A stretch of DNA of 64,000 nucleotides from the NCBI RefSeq assembly GCF_049446155.1, contig NZ_JBMSEE010000007.1:226774-290773 (forward strand). The letters are read 5' to 3'. A program made the position numbers and the translations under genes. The stretch comes from Rivibacter sp049446155. Lineage in GTDB: Bacteria > Pseudomonadota > Gammaproteobacteria > Burkholderiales > Burkholderiaceae_C. The number at the start of each line of letters is the position of its first letter. The first letter of the stretch is position 1. Positions 33,572-42,960 of this stretch are shown here, piece after piece. The notes below the pieces were generated by a model that had not been told where the DNA came from, made no database searches, and saw only the letters and a program-made list of their open reading frames with translations.

Positions 33572-34278
33572 GCGAGCTTCAACGCCGCAAGTCTCGCGCC
33601 CAGAGCGGCGACCAGCTCGTCGGGCGTGGTCACGACCTGGCAGAAGTCGATCGCGCGCAATCGCTCGACGTTGTCGAGCTCGAGCCGGCGCGGGCGCAGC
33701 GTGAGCCACTCCTCGTGCGAGGTCTGCGGCGCGCGCGTCACGACCACCGGCTCGGTGTCGCACGCGAACACGATGCCCGGGATGCCCAGCTTGCCGGCCT
33801 GCGCGAACATGTTGGTCGGCAGCGTGTCGCTGAAGCCGTAGGCGCACTTGGCGACCGTGTTGCTGGTGGCCGGCGCGACCACCACCGTGTGGTAGATGTC
33901 GTCGTAGAGCGAGCCCACCGGCACCGAGCTGGCGCTGTTGTCGCGAAAGACGCGAAAGCGCTCGCGCAGCTGCTCGATCCGATGGCCATACAACGGCAGC
34001 ACCTCGTTGGCCGCGGCCGACAGGAACAGGTCCACGTCGGGCAGGCGCCGCGCGATCTCGAGCGATTCGTCGAGATAGTGGCCGGAACCGGTGACGCACC
34101 AGGCGAAGCGCGAGCGGCGCTTGGCAGCGATGGCGGGAACGTCGTCATCCTGCGCCGCGTCGTGCGCGGCGGTCGCGCGGGTGCTGTCCGCACGCTCGCC
34201 CCGCTGGCGGGGAGAGGGTGGGGATGAGGGGTGCGTCGCGGCGTCGCGCGTTGCCCTCACCCCAGCCCTCTCCCGCAT
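33550..34278 (-). CDS. dmrB: Dihydromethanopterin reductase-like flavoprotein DmrB
   Basis: The flavoprotein domain spans about 190 residues (FAWCVTGSGHYLDES, LFLSAAANEVLPLYG, VVVAPATSNTVAKCAYGFSD, FACDTEPVV). It matches the DmrB flavoprotein that reduces dihydromethanopterin to H4MPT in Burkholderia. The nearest in-frame starts before the domain are ATG 34278 and GTG 34260, both inside a REP-like repeat; the ATG is at the exact centre of a 24-bp perfect palindrome. This gives a 242-residue product with about 50 extra low-complexity N-terminal residues. The real start may be non-canonical or nearer the domain. It lies directly downstream of the sigma-54 activator. Confidence 0.8.
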   Translation of the reverse strand: MRERAGVRATRDAATHPSSPPSPRQRGERADSTRATAAHDAAQDDDVPAIAAKRRSRFAWCVTGSGHYLDESLEIARRLPDVDLFLSAAANEVLPLYGHRIEQLRERFRVFRDNSASSVPVGSLYDDIYHTVVVAPATSNTVAKCAYGFSDTLPTNMFAQAGKLGIPGIVFACDTEPVVVTRAPQTSHEEWLTLRPRRLELDNVERLRAIDFCQVVTTPDELVAALGARLAALKLAWNTSSS

Positions 34279-34325
34279 GCGGGAGAGGGAGCCGGCTTCA
34301 CCGGCGCCCGGGCGGGAGAGGGAGC
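34194..34325. repeat. REP-like CCCTCTCCC repeat cluster within/before dmrB
   Basis: The stretch includes CTCGCCCCGCTGGCGGGGAG, then GCCCTCACCCCAGCCCTCTC and a perfect 24-bp palindrome at 34266-34289 (CCCTCTCCCGCA and its reverse complement). A further GGGAGAGGGAGCC copy follows before 34325. The same palindrome core occurs between phoD and the GST gene (13664-13699). These are dispersed repeats, here overlapping the putative N-terminus of dmrB. Confidence 0.75.
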
Positions 34326-34327
34326 CG

Positions 34328-36394
<2,067 letters not shown>

Positions 36395-36575
36395 GTCTCC
36401 TCCGCGGTGGGCGGATGCGGCCACGTCAGCCCCGGCAGGACTGCGAGCCGTCTGGGATGCGCATTCTCGCGCTCTGTTCGATCACGCGCAGGGGGAAACC
36501 CCGAGGGCCCGCCATCCTGCCGGCGACCGGAGCGCAATTCGCGTGCCCGCGCGGCCCGCGCCCCGAGGCCATGCG

Positions 36576-36592
36576 TTGGCCCGTGATTTGCT
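36576..36592 (+). promoter_or_regulatory. Sigma-54 (-24/-12) promoter of the folB-like gene
   Basis: TTGGCCCGTGATTTGCT matches the consensus TGGCACG-N4-TTGCW at all but one fixed position, with the exact GG-N10-GC spacing (GG 36578-36579, GC 36590-36591). The predicted transcript start near 36602 lies 30 bases before the GTG at 36632, with an AGGAG Shine-Dalgarno between. The activator gene required for sigma-54 is divergent, 182 bases away. The upstream sequence in the gap may contain its enhancer site. Confidence 0.75.
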
Positions 36593-36631
36593 GCCTTGCC
36601 GATAATCCCGACTGCGCCGCCAGGAGACCCC

Positions 36632-37114
36632 GTGACCGCCTACCCCCTGCAAGTTCTTGCGCAAGCGCCCGTCGCGAGCGCTGCCGAGCCGCTCGATCTG
36701 GTCTTCATCGAGGGTTTCACCGGACACACGGTGATCGGCATCCACCACGACGAGCTGCACGACACGCAGCCGCTGCGCATAGACGTGGTGGCCGGCGTGC
36801 CGCGCCCGCGCGCCTGCGACACCGACAGCATCGCCGACACGATCGACTACAGCGTCGTGCGCACGCGGCTGCATCGCCACCTGCAGGAGCATCGCCTGCA
36901 GCTGCTCGAGGCCTTCGCAGAATCGGTGGCCGACATCCTGCTCGACGAGTTCGGCGCCCACTGGGTGCGCGTCGCGGTGGCCAAGCCGCGCAAGTTCGAT
37001 GACGTGGAGGCGGTTGGCGTGGTGATCGAGCGCCGCCGCGATCCACACGAGCGCCTGACCCACAAGGGCGCCGCAGTGCTCTCGCTCATCGGCGCCGGCC
37101 ACGTTCCGAAATAG
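36632..37114 (+). CDS. folB: Dihydroneopterin aldolase (FolB-like)
   Basis: A 160-residue protein of the FolB fold: VFIEGFTGHTVIGIHHDELHD, then ACDTDSIADTIDYSVVRTRLHRH, LLEAFAESVADILLDEF, VAVAKPRKFDDVEAVGVVIER. It splits the side chain of dihydroneopterin. H4MPT synthesis needs a dedicated aldolase, so this may be the methanopterin-type enzyme. Start GTG at 36632 is chosen because AGGAG lies five bases upstream; a TTG at 36596 in frame falls within the promoter. Expression is predicted to depend on sigma-54. Confidence 0.87.
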   Translation: MTAYPLQVLAQAPVASAAEPLDLVFIEGFTGHTVIGIHHDELHDTQPLRIDVVAGVPRPRACDTDSIADTIDYSVVRTRLHRHLQEHRLQLLEAFAESVADILLDEFGAHWVRVAVAKPRKFDDVEAVGVVIERRRDPHERLTHKGAAVLSLIGAGHVPK

Positions 37115-37115
37115 A

Positions 37116-37203
37116 GCCCCCACGCTTGCGGCTACGCCGCGGCGCTGCCCCCCGAGGGGACCCTTGCTGCGGACCGGCGTAGCCGGATCCGCGCAAGCTC
37201 TTG
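37116..37203. repeat. Dispersed intergenic repeat after the folB-like gene
   Basis: The repeat begins one base after the TAG of folB: GCCCCCACGCTTGCGGC, the CCCCCCGAGGGG hairpin, then CCTTGCTGCGGACCGGCG and AGCCGGATCCGCGCAAGC. It aligns along its length with 11996-12075 and with the first half of the fhcA/fhcD spacer. It contains no gene. Confidence 0.75.
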
Positions 37204-37244
37204 GTCAAGAGCCACTCGGGCGTTCATTGCACCCATGCAAGAAC

Positions 37245-37274
37245 GGAAAAAGCGCCCCGAGGGGCGCTTTTTCC
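37245..37274. terminator. Bidirectional rho-independent terminator
   Basis: GGAAAAAGCGCCCC pairs exactly with GGGGCGCTTTTTCC, leaving a two-base loop (GA). Both strands give a GC stem followed by five Ts. It lies between the convergent folB-like gene (plus, ends 37114) and fae (minus, ends 37372), and should terminate both. Confidence 0.85.
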
Positions 37275-37371
37275 GGTGCTACGCACAAGGAGAGGCGCGC
37301 TGGGAACGACGGGGGCGGGTGGAACGTACCTCGGCGCTTGCGCGCCTCGGCGAGGGACCGCCCCTTGGTCC

Positions 37372-37881
37372 TTACTTCGCCTGGAACGGGTGGGCGACGC
37401 TGCCCTTCTTGGCGACGACGTCGCGCGCCGAGGGTTCGCCACGGACCGCGCGCTGGATCGACTCGCGCACGGCCTTGTAGTTGAACTCCTGGATCTTCTT
37501 GTCGTCTTCGGCCAGCCAGTGGATGAAGACGCCGACGCAGATGAACAGGTTGTCGGCCTCGTCGGCCGGGATGGTGCCGTCCTCGACGCTGTCGGCCACC
37601 GCCATTGCGACGCCGCGCTGGGCCGGGCCGAACATCTGCACGGCCTGCTTGGCGCCCTTGATGGTGACCTTGTTGAACATCACCGTGTTGGGCTTGGTCA
37701 GCAGGTTCGGCGCGACGACGGCCAACAGCGACGTGAAGCCGTCCTTGTTGTTCGTCAGCGCGTTGGCGAACGCCGATTCCGCGGGGCTGCCGCGCGGGCC
37801 GATGATCAGGTCGATGTGGGCAACTTCATTGCCGTCACCGACCAGCGACTCGCCGACCAGCATGCGATCGATCTTTGCCAT
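37372..37881 (-). CDS. fae: Formaldehyde-activating enzyme Fae
   Basis: A 169-residue protein with all canonical Fae features: LVGDGNEVAHIDLIIGPRGS with the catalytic histidine (His22 here), NNKDGFTSLLAVVAPNLLTKP, VMFNKVTIKGAKQAVQMFGP, GTIPADEADNLFICVGVFIHW. Fae condenses formaldehyde with H4MPT to methylene-H4MPT in the cytoplasm and is the entry point of the pathway. It is the last gene of the mptG-to-fae run, but a 79-base spacer could hold its own promoter. CGGAG precedes the ATG by eight bases. It ends at a strong terminator, in keeping with high expression. Confidence 0.97.
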   Translation of the reverse strand: MAKIDRMLVGESLVGDGNEVAHIDLIIGPRGSPAESAFANALTNNKDGFTSLLAVVAPNLLTKPNTVMFNKVTIKGAKQAVQMFGPAQRGVAMAVADSVEDGTIPADEADNLFICVGVFIHWLAEDDKKIQEFNYKAVRESIQRAVRGEPSARDVVAKKGSVAHPFQAK

Positions 37882-37960
37882 GGCATTCAGTCTCCGGTTG
37901 GGGTTTTAGGGATTGGTACTTCGGGCTCTAGAGCGCCGGGACGAAAGACCCAGCAACCGA

Positions 37961-38821
37961 TCAGTTATCACGTTCCATGCCAGCGAAGGCCCGATCGTCG
38001 AGCAAGGCGGCCAGCATCAGGGTTGCCACGGTGAGGTCGGCACTGGTGCCGGGGTTCAAGCCCTGGCGCTTGAGGGACTGGTCCCAGGCGGCGAAGGCGG
38101 GATCGGCATCGAGGTGCTCGCCGGCCTCGGCGCGGCGGGCCCAGACGGCCGCTTCGGCGGTGACAGCCTGTGCCGCCGGCGCGCCCTGGCGTCGAACAAT
38201 GTGTGAATCGGCTTCGCTGGAGAGCCAGGCCAGGTAGACCGCCTGCACGCCGGGCGCCGGGTCGTCCCAGCGGCCATGGCGGTCCCATGCGGCGAGACCG
38301 AGGTCGAACAGCTCGGCGCCGCCCTCGGCGTACTGCCGCGCGATGCGGTCGCGGTGCGCGGCCAGCTGCATCGCCTGGCGCAGCGTCATCGTCGCGGGCG
38401 CGCGCACGTCGGCCTCGCTGCTGTGGCCGAGCCCGCCGGGGTTGGCCACCGTGATTGCGCGAAAGGTGCGCTCGGCATCGTCGAGCGTCAGCGCCGCGAA
38501 CACGGCCGCGAGCGCGGTGCGCAGGTCGCGTCCGACCTCGGCGGCCATCGCGATCGGCGCGGCCAGCAGCAAGATGCCCAGGTTGGTGTTGCAGCCGGCG
38601 ACCGCCTGCGTGGCCCACACGCCGACCTCGATGCGCTCGCCGACCGAGGCGCCGTCGAGCGTGATCGCGTCGCGCGCGGCGTGCGCGCTGTCGACGAACT
38701 GCTGCGCGCGCATGCCGTGGCCCGGCGAGACCAGGCTCACGTTGCCCGGCTTGCGCACCGCGACGTCGAGGGTGCAGGCAAGTTCGAAGGCGGCGGCGAT
38801 GCGCTCACGCACGTCGCGCAC
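37961..38821 (-). CDS. CitG/MdcB-like (triphosphoribosyl-dephospho-CoA synthase family) protein of the C1 cluster
   Basis: A CitG-family protein (286 residues from GTG 38821): FELACTLDVAVRKPGNVSL, HGMRAQQFVDSA, GCNTNLGILLLAAPIAMAAE and ANPGGLGHSSEADV. In citrate lyase systems the family attaches ribosyl-triphosphate to dephospho-CoA. In H4MPT clusters its role is unknown, but a ribosyl- or phosphoribosyl-transfer step is plausible. No ATG is available: TTG 38863, GTG 38821 and GTG 38812 are the in-frame starts. I use 38821, which overlaps the RimK-like stop by 17 bases. The C-terminus is complete. Confidence 0.85.
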   Translation of the reverse strand: MRDVRERIAAAFELACTLDVAVRKPGNVSLVSPGHGMRAQQFVDSAHAARDAITLDGASVGERIEVGVWATQAVAGCNTNLGILLLAAPIAMAAEVGRDLRTALAAVFAALTLDDAERTFRAITVANPGGLGHSSEADVRAPATMTLRQAMQLAAHRDRIARQYAEGGAELFDLGLAAWDRHGRWDDPAPGVQAVYLAWLSSEADSHIVRRQGAPAAQAVTAEAAVWARRAEAGEHLDADPAFAAWDQSLKRQGLNPGTSADLTVATLMLAALLDDRAFAGMERDN

Positions 38822-39758
38822 CTTGTTCGGCCTGCGCGGTGGCGCCGCCCAGGCGCCGCTCAAGCAGGTCGTCGACGATGGCCTGCGCGAGATTGAAGTC
38901 GGTCACGCGCTGCAGGCCCTGCCAGGCCGCGACGCCGTTGACCTCGAGCACCTGCGGCTCGCTGGCGGTGGGGATCAGGTCGACGCCGGCATAGTCCATG
39001 CCCAGCGCCTGCGCGGCGCGCTGCGCCACGTGCGCGAGCTCGGGCGTGAGCATCGCGCGCACGACCTTCGCGCCTTGCGCGACGTTGTGGATCCAGTGCG
39101 TGCTGACGCGCTGCATCGCCGCGCGTGCCGTGCCGCCGATCACCAGCACGCGCCAGTCGTGGCTGCTGGCGTCCTTGCCGGCGACGTGGTGCAGCGGTGC
39201 GACGTAGCGCTGCAGGTAGGCGAGCTGGCCGAAGCCGGACAGCGGCGGCAGCGGCATGTGCTCGCCGTCGACGCAGCCCACGCGCACCAGGCCCTTGCCC
39301 TGCGAGCCGAACAAGGGCTTGAGCACCAGCGCGCGGCCGGCGGCGCTTTCGCGCATCACCAGCCGCTCGGCCTCGGCCTGCGACTCGATCGCCCAGGCCG
39401 CCGGCGTCGGCACGCCTTGCGCGTGCAGCAGCGCGCTGGTCATCGACTTGTCGACGCTGCGCTCGATCGCGCGCGCATCGTTGTAGACCGGCACGCCCAG
39501 CTCGCGCAGCGCGTGCAGGATGCCGAGTCGCTTGGTGACCTGCTCGAAGCTGCCGCCGGCGATGCCGCGCACCAGCGCTGCATCGGGCAGCGCGCCGCCG
39601 AAGCCGGGGATGGCCAGGCCGTGCCAGCCGGCCGTGAGGTCGATGCGGCAGTCGGCCAGGTCGACGCAGCGGCCCTGCGCGCCGCGCGCGCGCAGCGCGG
39701 CCTGCAACTGGCGCGTGTGCCAGCCGATCTCGTCGGTGAAGATCGCGACGCGGGTCAT
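38805..39758 (-). CDS. RimK-like ATP-grasp ligase of the C1 cluster (MptN-like)
   Basis: A 317-residue ATP-grasp protein with RimK-type features: TSALLHAQGVPTP, VLKPLFGSQGKGLVRV (ATP-binding loop), DWRVLVIGGTARAAMQRVS, LEVNGVAAWQGLQ. RimK-type enzymes add glutamate; archaeal MptN adds glutamate to H4MPT. A side-chain glutamylation of dephospho-H4MPT or methylofuran is the likely role. It lies between mch (70-base repeat-filled spacer) and the CitG-like gene (overlapping). Confidence 0.88.
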   Translation of the reverse strand: MTRVAIFTDEIGWHTRQLQAALRARGAQGRCVDLADCRIDLTAGWHGLAIPGFGGALPDAALVRGIAGGSFEQVTKRLGILHALRELGVPVYNDARAIERSVDKSMTSALLHAQGVPTPAAWAIESQAEAERLVMRESAAGRALVLKPLFGSQGKGLVRVGCVDGEHMPLPPLSGFGQLAYLQRYVAPLHHVAGKDASSHDWRVLVIGGTARAAMQRVSTHWIHNVAQGAKVVRAMLTPELAHVAQRAAQALGMDYAGVDLIPTASEPQVLEVNGVAAWQGLQRVTDFNLAQAIVDDLLERRLGGATAQAEQGARRA

Positions 39759-39828
39759 GTCGGCTCCCCGCTTGCCGATAGGGGCGGGCCTTGCTTGGGG
39801 CGGCCCGGTGCTGCGGCCCGGGTGGATC
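39759..39828. repeat. Repeat-filled spacer between mch and the RimK-like gene
   Basis: In the gene direction it begins at the mch TGA and ends at the RimK-like ATG, and carries CCGGGCCGCCCCAAGCAAGG. The same GGGCCGCCCCAAG core, in the same orientation relative to genes, is in the fhcA/fhcD spacer, and a one-base variant (GGGCCGCTCCCAAG) in the spacer at 10226-10280. No reading frame of note. Confidence 0.65.
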
Positions 39829-40815
39829 TCATTGGCTCATCCATTGGCGCTTGAGCAGCTCCAGGTCCGTGTGTCCGCCGTGATGCGTGAGGCCGGTGCG
39901 CAGGTTGGAGACCCACACCTCGGCCGGCGCGAACAGCGCGGGATCGATCTTGTAGAAGTCGTAGTTCGCCGCGGCAAAGGTCTCGGCGAAGCCGCGGCCG
40001 TAGTCGCGCGAGTTGGTGCACGAGAGTGTGCCGGCAAGCCGGCGCGCGTGCTCGTCGTCGGCATCCACCGTCAGGTGGACGCGGCCGCCGTAGAGGATGG
40101 CGTCGTTGGTGCGGCCCATCGCCTGCACGCCGTCGGCGGCCGGCGGCGGCAGCGGCGCGCTGGCCGTGCCGTCGACGATCTGGTGCAGCGGGAAGTGCAG
40201 CTCGTGCGCCTGGTGCAGCGCGGTCTCGAGCACGCGCGCGACGATCTGCGTCGTGCCGGCGGCGCTGCGCGTGGGCGTCAGCACGATGGCCAGCCGTTCG
40301 GGCGCGAGCGCGCAGTCGTGCAGCAGCTTGTCGATCACCACGTCCGGCGGCGCGCGGTCGACCTCGAGCACGATCACGCCGCGCTCGCAGCGGTCGCGGT
40401 AGCCGAGCTCGCCGAACAGCGCTTCCTTGCCGGCCAGCGCGCGCGCCGGGCCCGAGCCGAGCGCGAAGAACTTCTTGCCGCCGGTCTCCTCCTTGCTGGC
40501 CGCCAGGCTCCAGCCGGCGTACTGGCTGGCCAGGCAGGCGAGCACCGGCTGCGAGCTGGCAACGTCGATCCAGGTCGGCCAGCCGCTGGCGGCGTCATGG
40601 CGCAAGCTCACCTGCCCGAGCCCGCCCATGCAGATGCGCGCGACCGCGAGCCCGGCCTCGATGCCGCCGGGCGACTCGATGCCGGCATCGACGATCGTCA
40701 CGCCGCGCGCGTCGCGCGCGACGCCCACGCGCAAGGCGGCGGCGCGCGCCAGCAGGTCGTCGAGCAGGGGTGCGGCGAGCGCGTTGACGCTGATGTCCGC
40801 GAGGGGCGAGGTCAT
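39829..40815 (-). CDS. mch: Methenyl-H4MPT cyclohydrolase Mch
   Basis: A 328-residue protein, the usual Mch length. Recognisable segments: VDAGIESPGGIEAGLAVARICMGGLG, SLAASKEETGGKKFFALGSGPARAL, RTNDAILYGGRVHL, and FYKIDPALFAPAEVWVSNL. It hydrolyses methenyl-H4MPT to formyl-H4MPT, between MtdB and the Fhc complex. It is coupled by an ATGA overlap to the upstream ATP-grasp gene. Confidence 0.97.
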   Translation of the reverse strand: MTSPLADISVNALAAPLLDDLLARAAALRVGVARDARGVTIVDAGIESPGGIEAGLAVARICMGGLGQVSLRHDAASGWPTWIDVASSQPVLACLASQYAGWSLAASKEETGGKKFFALGSGPARALAGKEALFGELGYRDRCERGVIVLEVDRAPPDVVIDKLLHDCALAPERLAIVLTPTRSAAGTTQIVARVLETALHQAHELHFPLHQIVDGTASAPLPPPAADGVQAMGRTNDAILYGGRVHLTVDADDEHARRLAGTLSCTNSRDYGRGFAETFAAANYDFYKIDPALFAPAEVWVSNLRTGLTHHGGHTDLELLKRQWMSQ

Positions 40816-41981
40816 TCGGGATTCTCCAGGTCGGCAAGCAGTGCCTCGCGCGATCGCGCGAGCGCGGCGCGCACCGCGCCAACGTCGTCGCCGCGCGCGC
40901 TGAGGCTGGCGATCGGCTGGCCGGCGTCGAAGCTCTGGCCGGCCGCGGGCAGGTCGTGCGCGTCGTCGCGCGCGGCAAGGTCTTGCGCGGCGCGCGTGCC
41001 GATCCGCACGCGGCGGCGCGCATAGACGATCTCGAGGCCGCGCAGCTCGGCACCGCCGCCGCGCGCGCTGCCCTCGCGCAGCATCGCCGCGCTCGGCAGC
41101 TCGCCGCGGCAGGCGTCGACATGCGCACGCATCAGCGGGCAGTGCGGGTAGAGCGCCAGGCTGCCGGGTGGGCGCGCGTTGAGCTCGAGCACCCGGATCG
41201 GCTGCTCGTCCGCCTCGTCGGTCACCAGCAGGTCGAGGCTCGCGAGGCCGCGCACCTGCGTGGCCGGCACCAGCTGCGCGAGCGCGCGCTCGATCGCCGC
41301 GAGCACGCGCGGCGCCAGCACGATCGGGCCGATCACGCCGGCATAGACGTGGCGCAGCGCGCCGACCGTGGTGACGAGCTGGCGCTGGCAGCCGACCAGC
41401 ACCGCGCGCTGGCCGTCGGCGACGAACAGCGCCGAGATCGGCGTCGCGTGCAGCAGCTCGCGCTGCACGCATTCGCTGTCGGCCAGGCGCGTCGCGCCTT
41501 CGGCCGGCCGCACCGACCAGCCGCCGCTGGCGTGCAAGTCCTTGACCAGCCAGCCGCTGCGGTCCACGCCCTCGGCGGGCAGCTCGAAGCGCGTCGGCGG
41601 ATGCGCCAGGCCCAGGCGCGCGAGCAGCGGGAACCACTTCAGCGGATCGCGCAGCGCGCGCAGCGCCGCCGGCGCCGTGCCGAGCAGCGGCAGGCGCTCG
41701 GCGGCCTGTTCGAGCCACAGCGGCGCATGGTCGAAGCCGCTGCCGGCCACCCAGCCGATCACGCCGCGCTCGCGTGCGCGAGCGGCCAGCGTCTGCAGCA
41801 GCAGCGAGCCGTCGATCGACAGTGCATCCGGCCGCGCGATCGACAGCCAGGCCGCGCTGGCGCGGCGTGTGTCGAGGTCGCCGAAGGCGTCGAGCGCGAT
41901 CACGCGATAGCCGTCGCGCGCCGCGGCCTCGGCCATCAGGCGCGCGGAGATGCCGGCGACGATCAGCGTGGGCGTGGCCAT
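40812..41981 (-). CDS. ATP-grasp protein of the C1 cluster
   Basis: A 389-residue ATP-grasp protein: N-terminal Rossmann-like start (TLIVAGISARLMAEAAARDGY), nucleotide loop GWLVKDLHASGGWSVRP, IRVLELNARPPGSLALYP with Mg-binding residues, and a C-terminal extension. It differs from the two other ATP-grasp proteins of the cluster. Its position between mtdB and mch (25-base gap and ATGA overlap) marks it as part of the core H4MPT operon; the reaction is unknown, perhaps one of the carboxylate-amine ligations of the cofactors. Confidence 0.85.
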   Translation of the reverse strand: MATPTLIVAGISARLMAEAAARDGYRVIALDAFGDLDTRRASAAWLSIARPDALSIDGSLLLQTLAARARERGVIGWVAGSGFDHAPLWLEQAAERLPLLGTAPAALRALRDPLKWFPLLARLGLAHPPTRFELPAEGVDRSGWLVKDLHASGGWSVRPAEGATRLADSECVQRELLHATPISALFVADGQRAVLVGCQRQLVTTVGALRHVYAGVIGPIVLAPRVLAAIERALAQLVPATQVRGLASLDLLVTDEADEQPIRVLELNARPPGSLALYPHCPLMRAHVDACRGELPSAAMLREGSARGGGAELRGLEIVYARRRVRIGTRAAQDLAARDDAHDLPAAGQSFDAGQPIASLSARGDDVGAVRAALARSREALLADLENPE

Positions 41982-42006
41982 GGCCGCGCGGCTGCCGGTG
42001 CCCGGC

Positions 42007-42912
42007 TCAGCCCTTGGCCTCGGCGAGCACGCCGCGCGCGACCTCGAACGCCGCGTCGAAGCTCAGCATCACCGGCTTGTCGGTCTCGCGCATGCGCACG
42101 AGCAGGCGGTGCTGGGTCTGGTACTTCACGTTGCCGACCGCCAAGGCGCCGATGCACACGGCCTGCGTGCCGGCCAGCGGCTTGCCGTCGTCCATCACGC
42201 CGACGCCGGCGATGCCTTCCGGCGGCACCGCGTTGACGTCGGCCGCGACCTTGAGCTGCTTCGCGAAGCCCAGGTCCTCGGCCGAGACCACCTGCACGCC
42301 GGCCGCGGCGGTCGCGAGCACGACGTCGGCCTCGGCGATCGAGCGGCGCACCGCCTCGCGGTCGCCGCCAGAGACGCCGTGCAGCGTGGCGTCGAAGCGC
42401 TTGCCGGTTTCCTTGGCGGCTTCCTCGGCGACATCGATGCCGTGGCGGCTCGACAGCACGACCAGTGCGCCTTCCCTGGCCGCCAGCACGCCGGCGATGC
42501 GGCCCACGGTGCCGGTGCCGCCGAGGATGGTCACGCGCTGGCCCTTGAGCGACTCGCCGCGCGCCTTCAGCTTGGCCTCGACGCAGGCCACCATTGCCGC
42601 GGCGGTGGTGTAGGAGCCGCTCGGGTCGGCCATCGCCGAGACGACGAAGGGCTTGACCATCGAAGCCTTGGCGCGCTCGAGCATGTCGGCCGCCAGCAGC
42701 ACGTCGCGCCCGCCGATGAACAGGCCGGTGCGCGCGACACCCTTGGGGCCGCGCGAGAAGATCGCGTCCTGCGTCAGGCCCATCACCGACTCGAGCGTCA
42801 CGTCGGTGTAGGTGGGCACCAGCTGCCAGCCGGCATCGGCCGCCATGTTGATGTCGAACGGGCTCATCTGCTTGCCGGGCGTGAGCATGTGGAGGATGTA
42901 GGGACGTTCCAT
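42007..42912 (-). CDS. mtdB: NAD(P)-dependent methylene-H4MPT dehydrogenase MtdB
   Basis: A 301-residue protein: ILHMLTPGKQMSPFDINMA at the N-terminus, TDVTLESVMGLTQDAIFSRGPKG (pterin region), ILGGTGTVGRIAGVLAARE dinucleotide-binding glycine motif, and GNVKYQTQHRLL at the C-terminus. MtdB oxidises methylene-H4MPT with NAD or NADP after the Fae step. It sits between mptG (48-base gap) and the ATP-grasp gene. Confidence 0.96.
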   Translation of the reverse strand: MERPYILHMLTPGKQMSPFDINMAADAGWQLVPTYTDVTLESVMGLTQDAIFSRGPKGVARTGLFIGGRDVLLAADMLERAKASMVKPFVVSAMADPSGSYTTAAAMVACVEAKLKARGESLKGQRVTILGGTGTVGRIAGVLAAREGALVVLSSRHGIDVAEEAAKETGKRFDATLHGVSGGDREAVRRSIAEADVVLATAAAGVQVVSAEDLGFAKQLKVAADVNAVPPEGIAGVGVMDDGKPLAGTQAVCIGALAVGNVKYQTQHRLLVRMRETDKPVMLSFDAAFEVARGVLAEAKG

Positions 42913-42960
42913 GGTCGGCGGCTGAAGGATCGAAGGAGAAGGGCGAAAGAGCGCGCCGCC

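Noticed and set aside
37882..37960. A sigma-70 promoter for fae (TTGCTG ... TCTAGA, minus strand)
   Set aside because: The elements are 18 bases apart but match the consensus poorly; fae may be read through from the upstream operon. Not strong enough to list.
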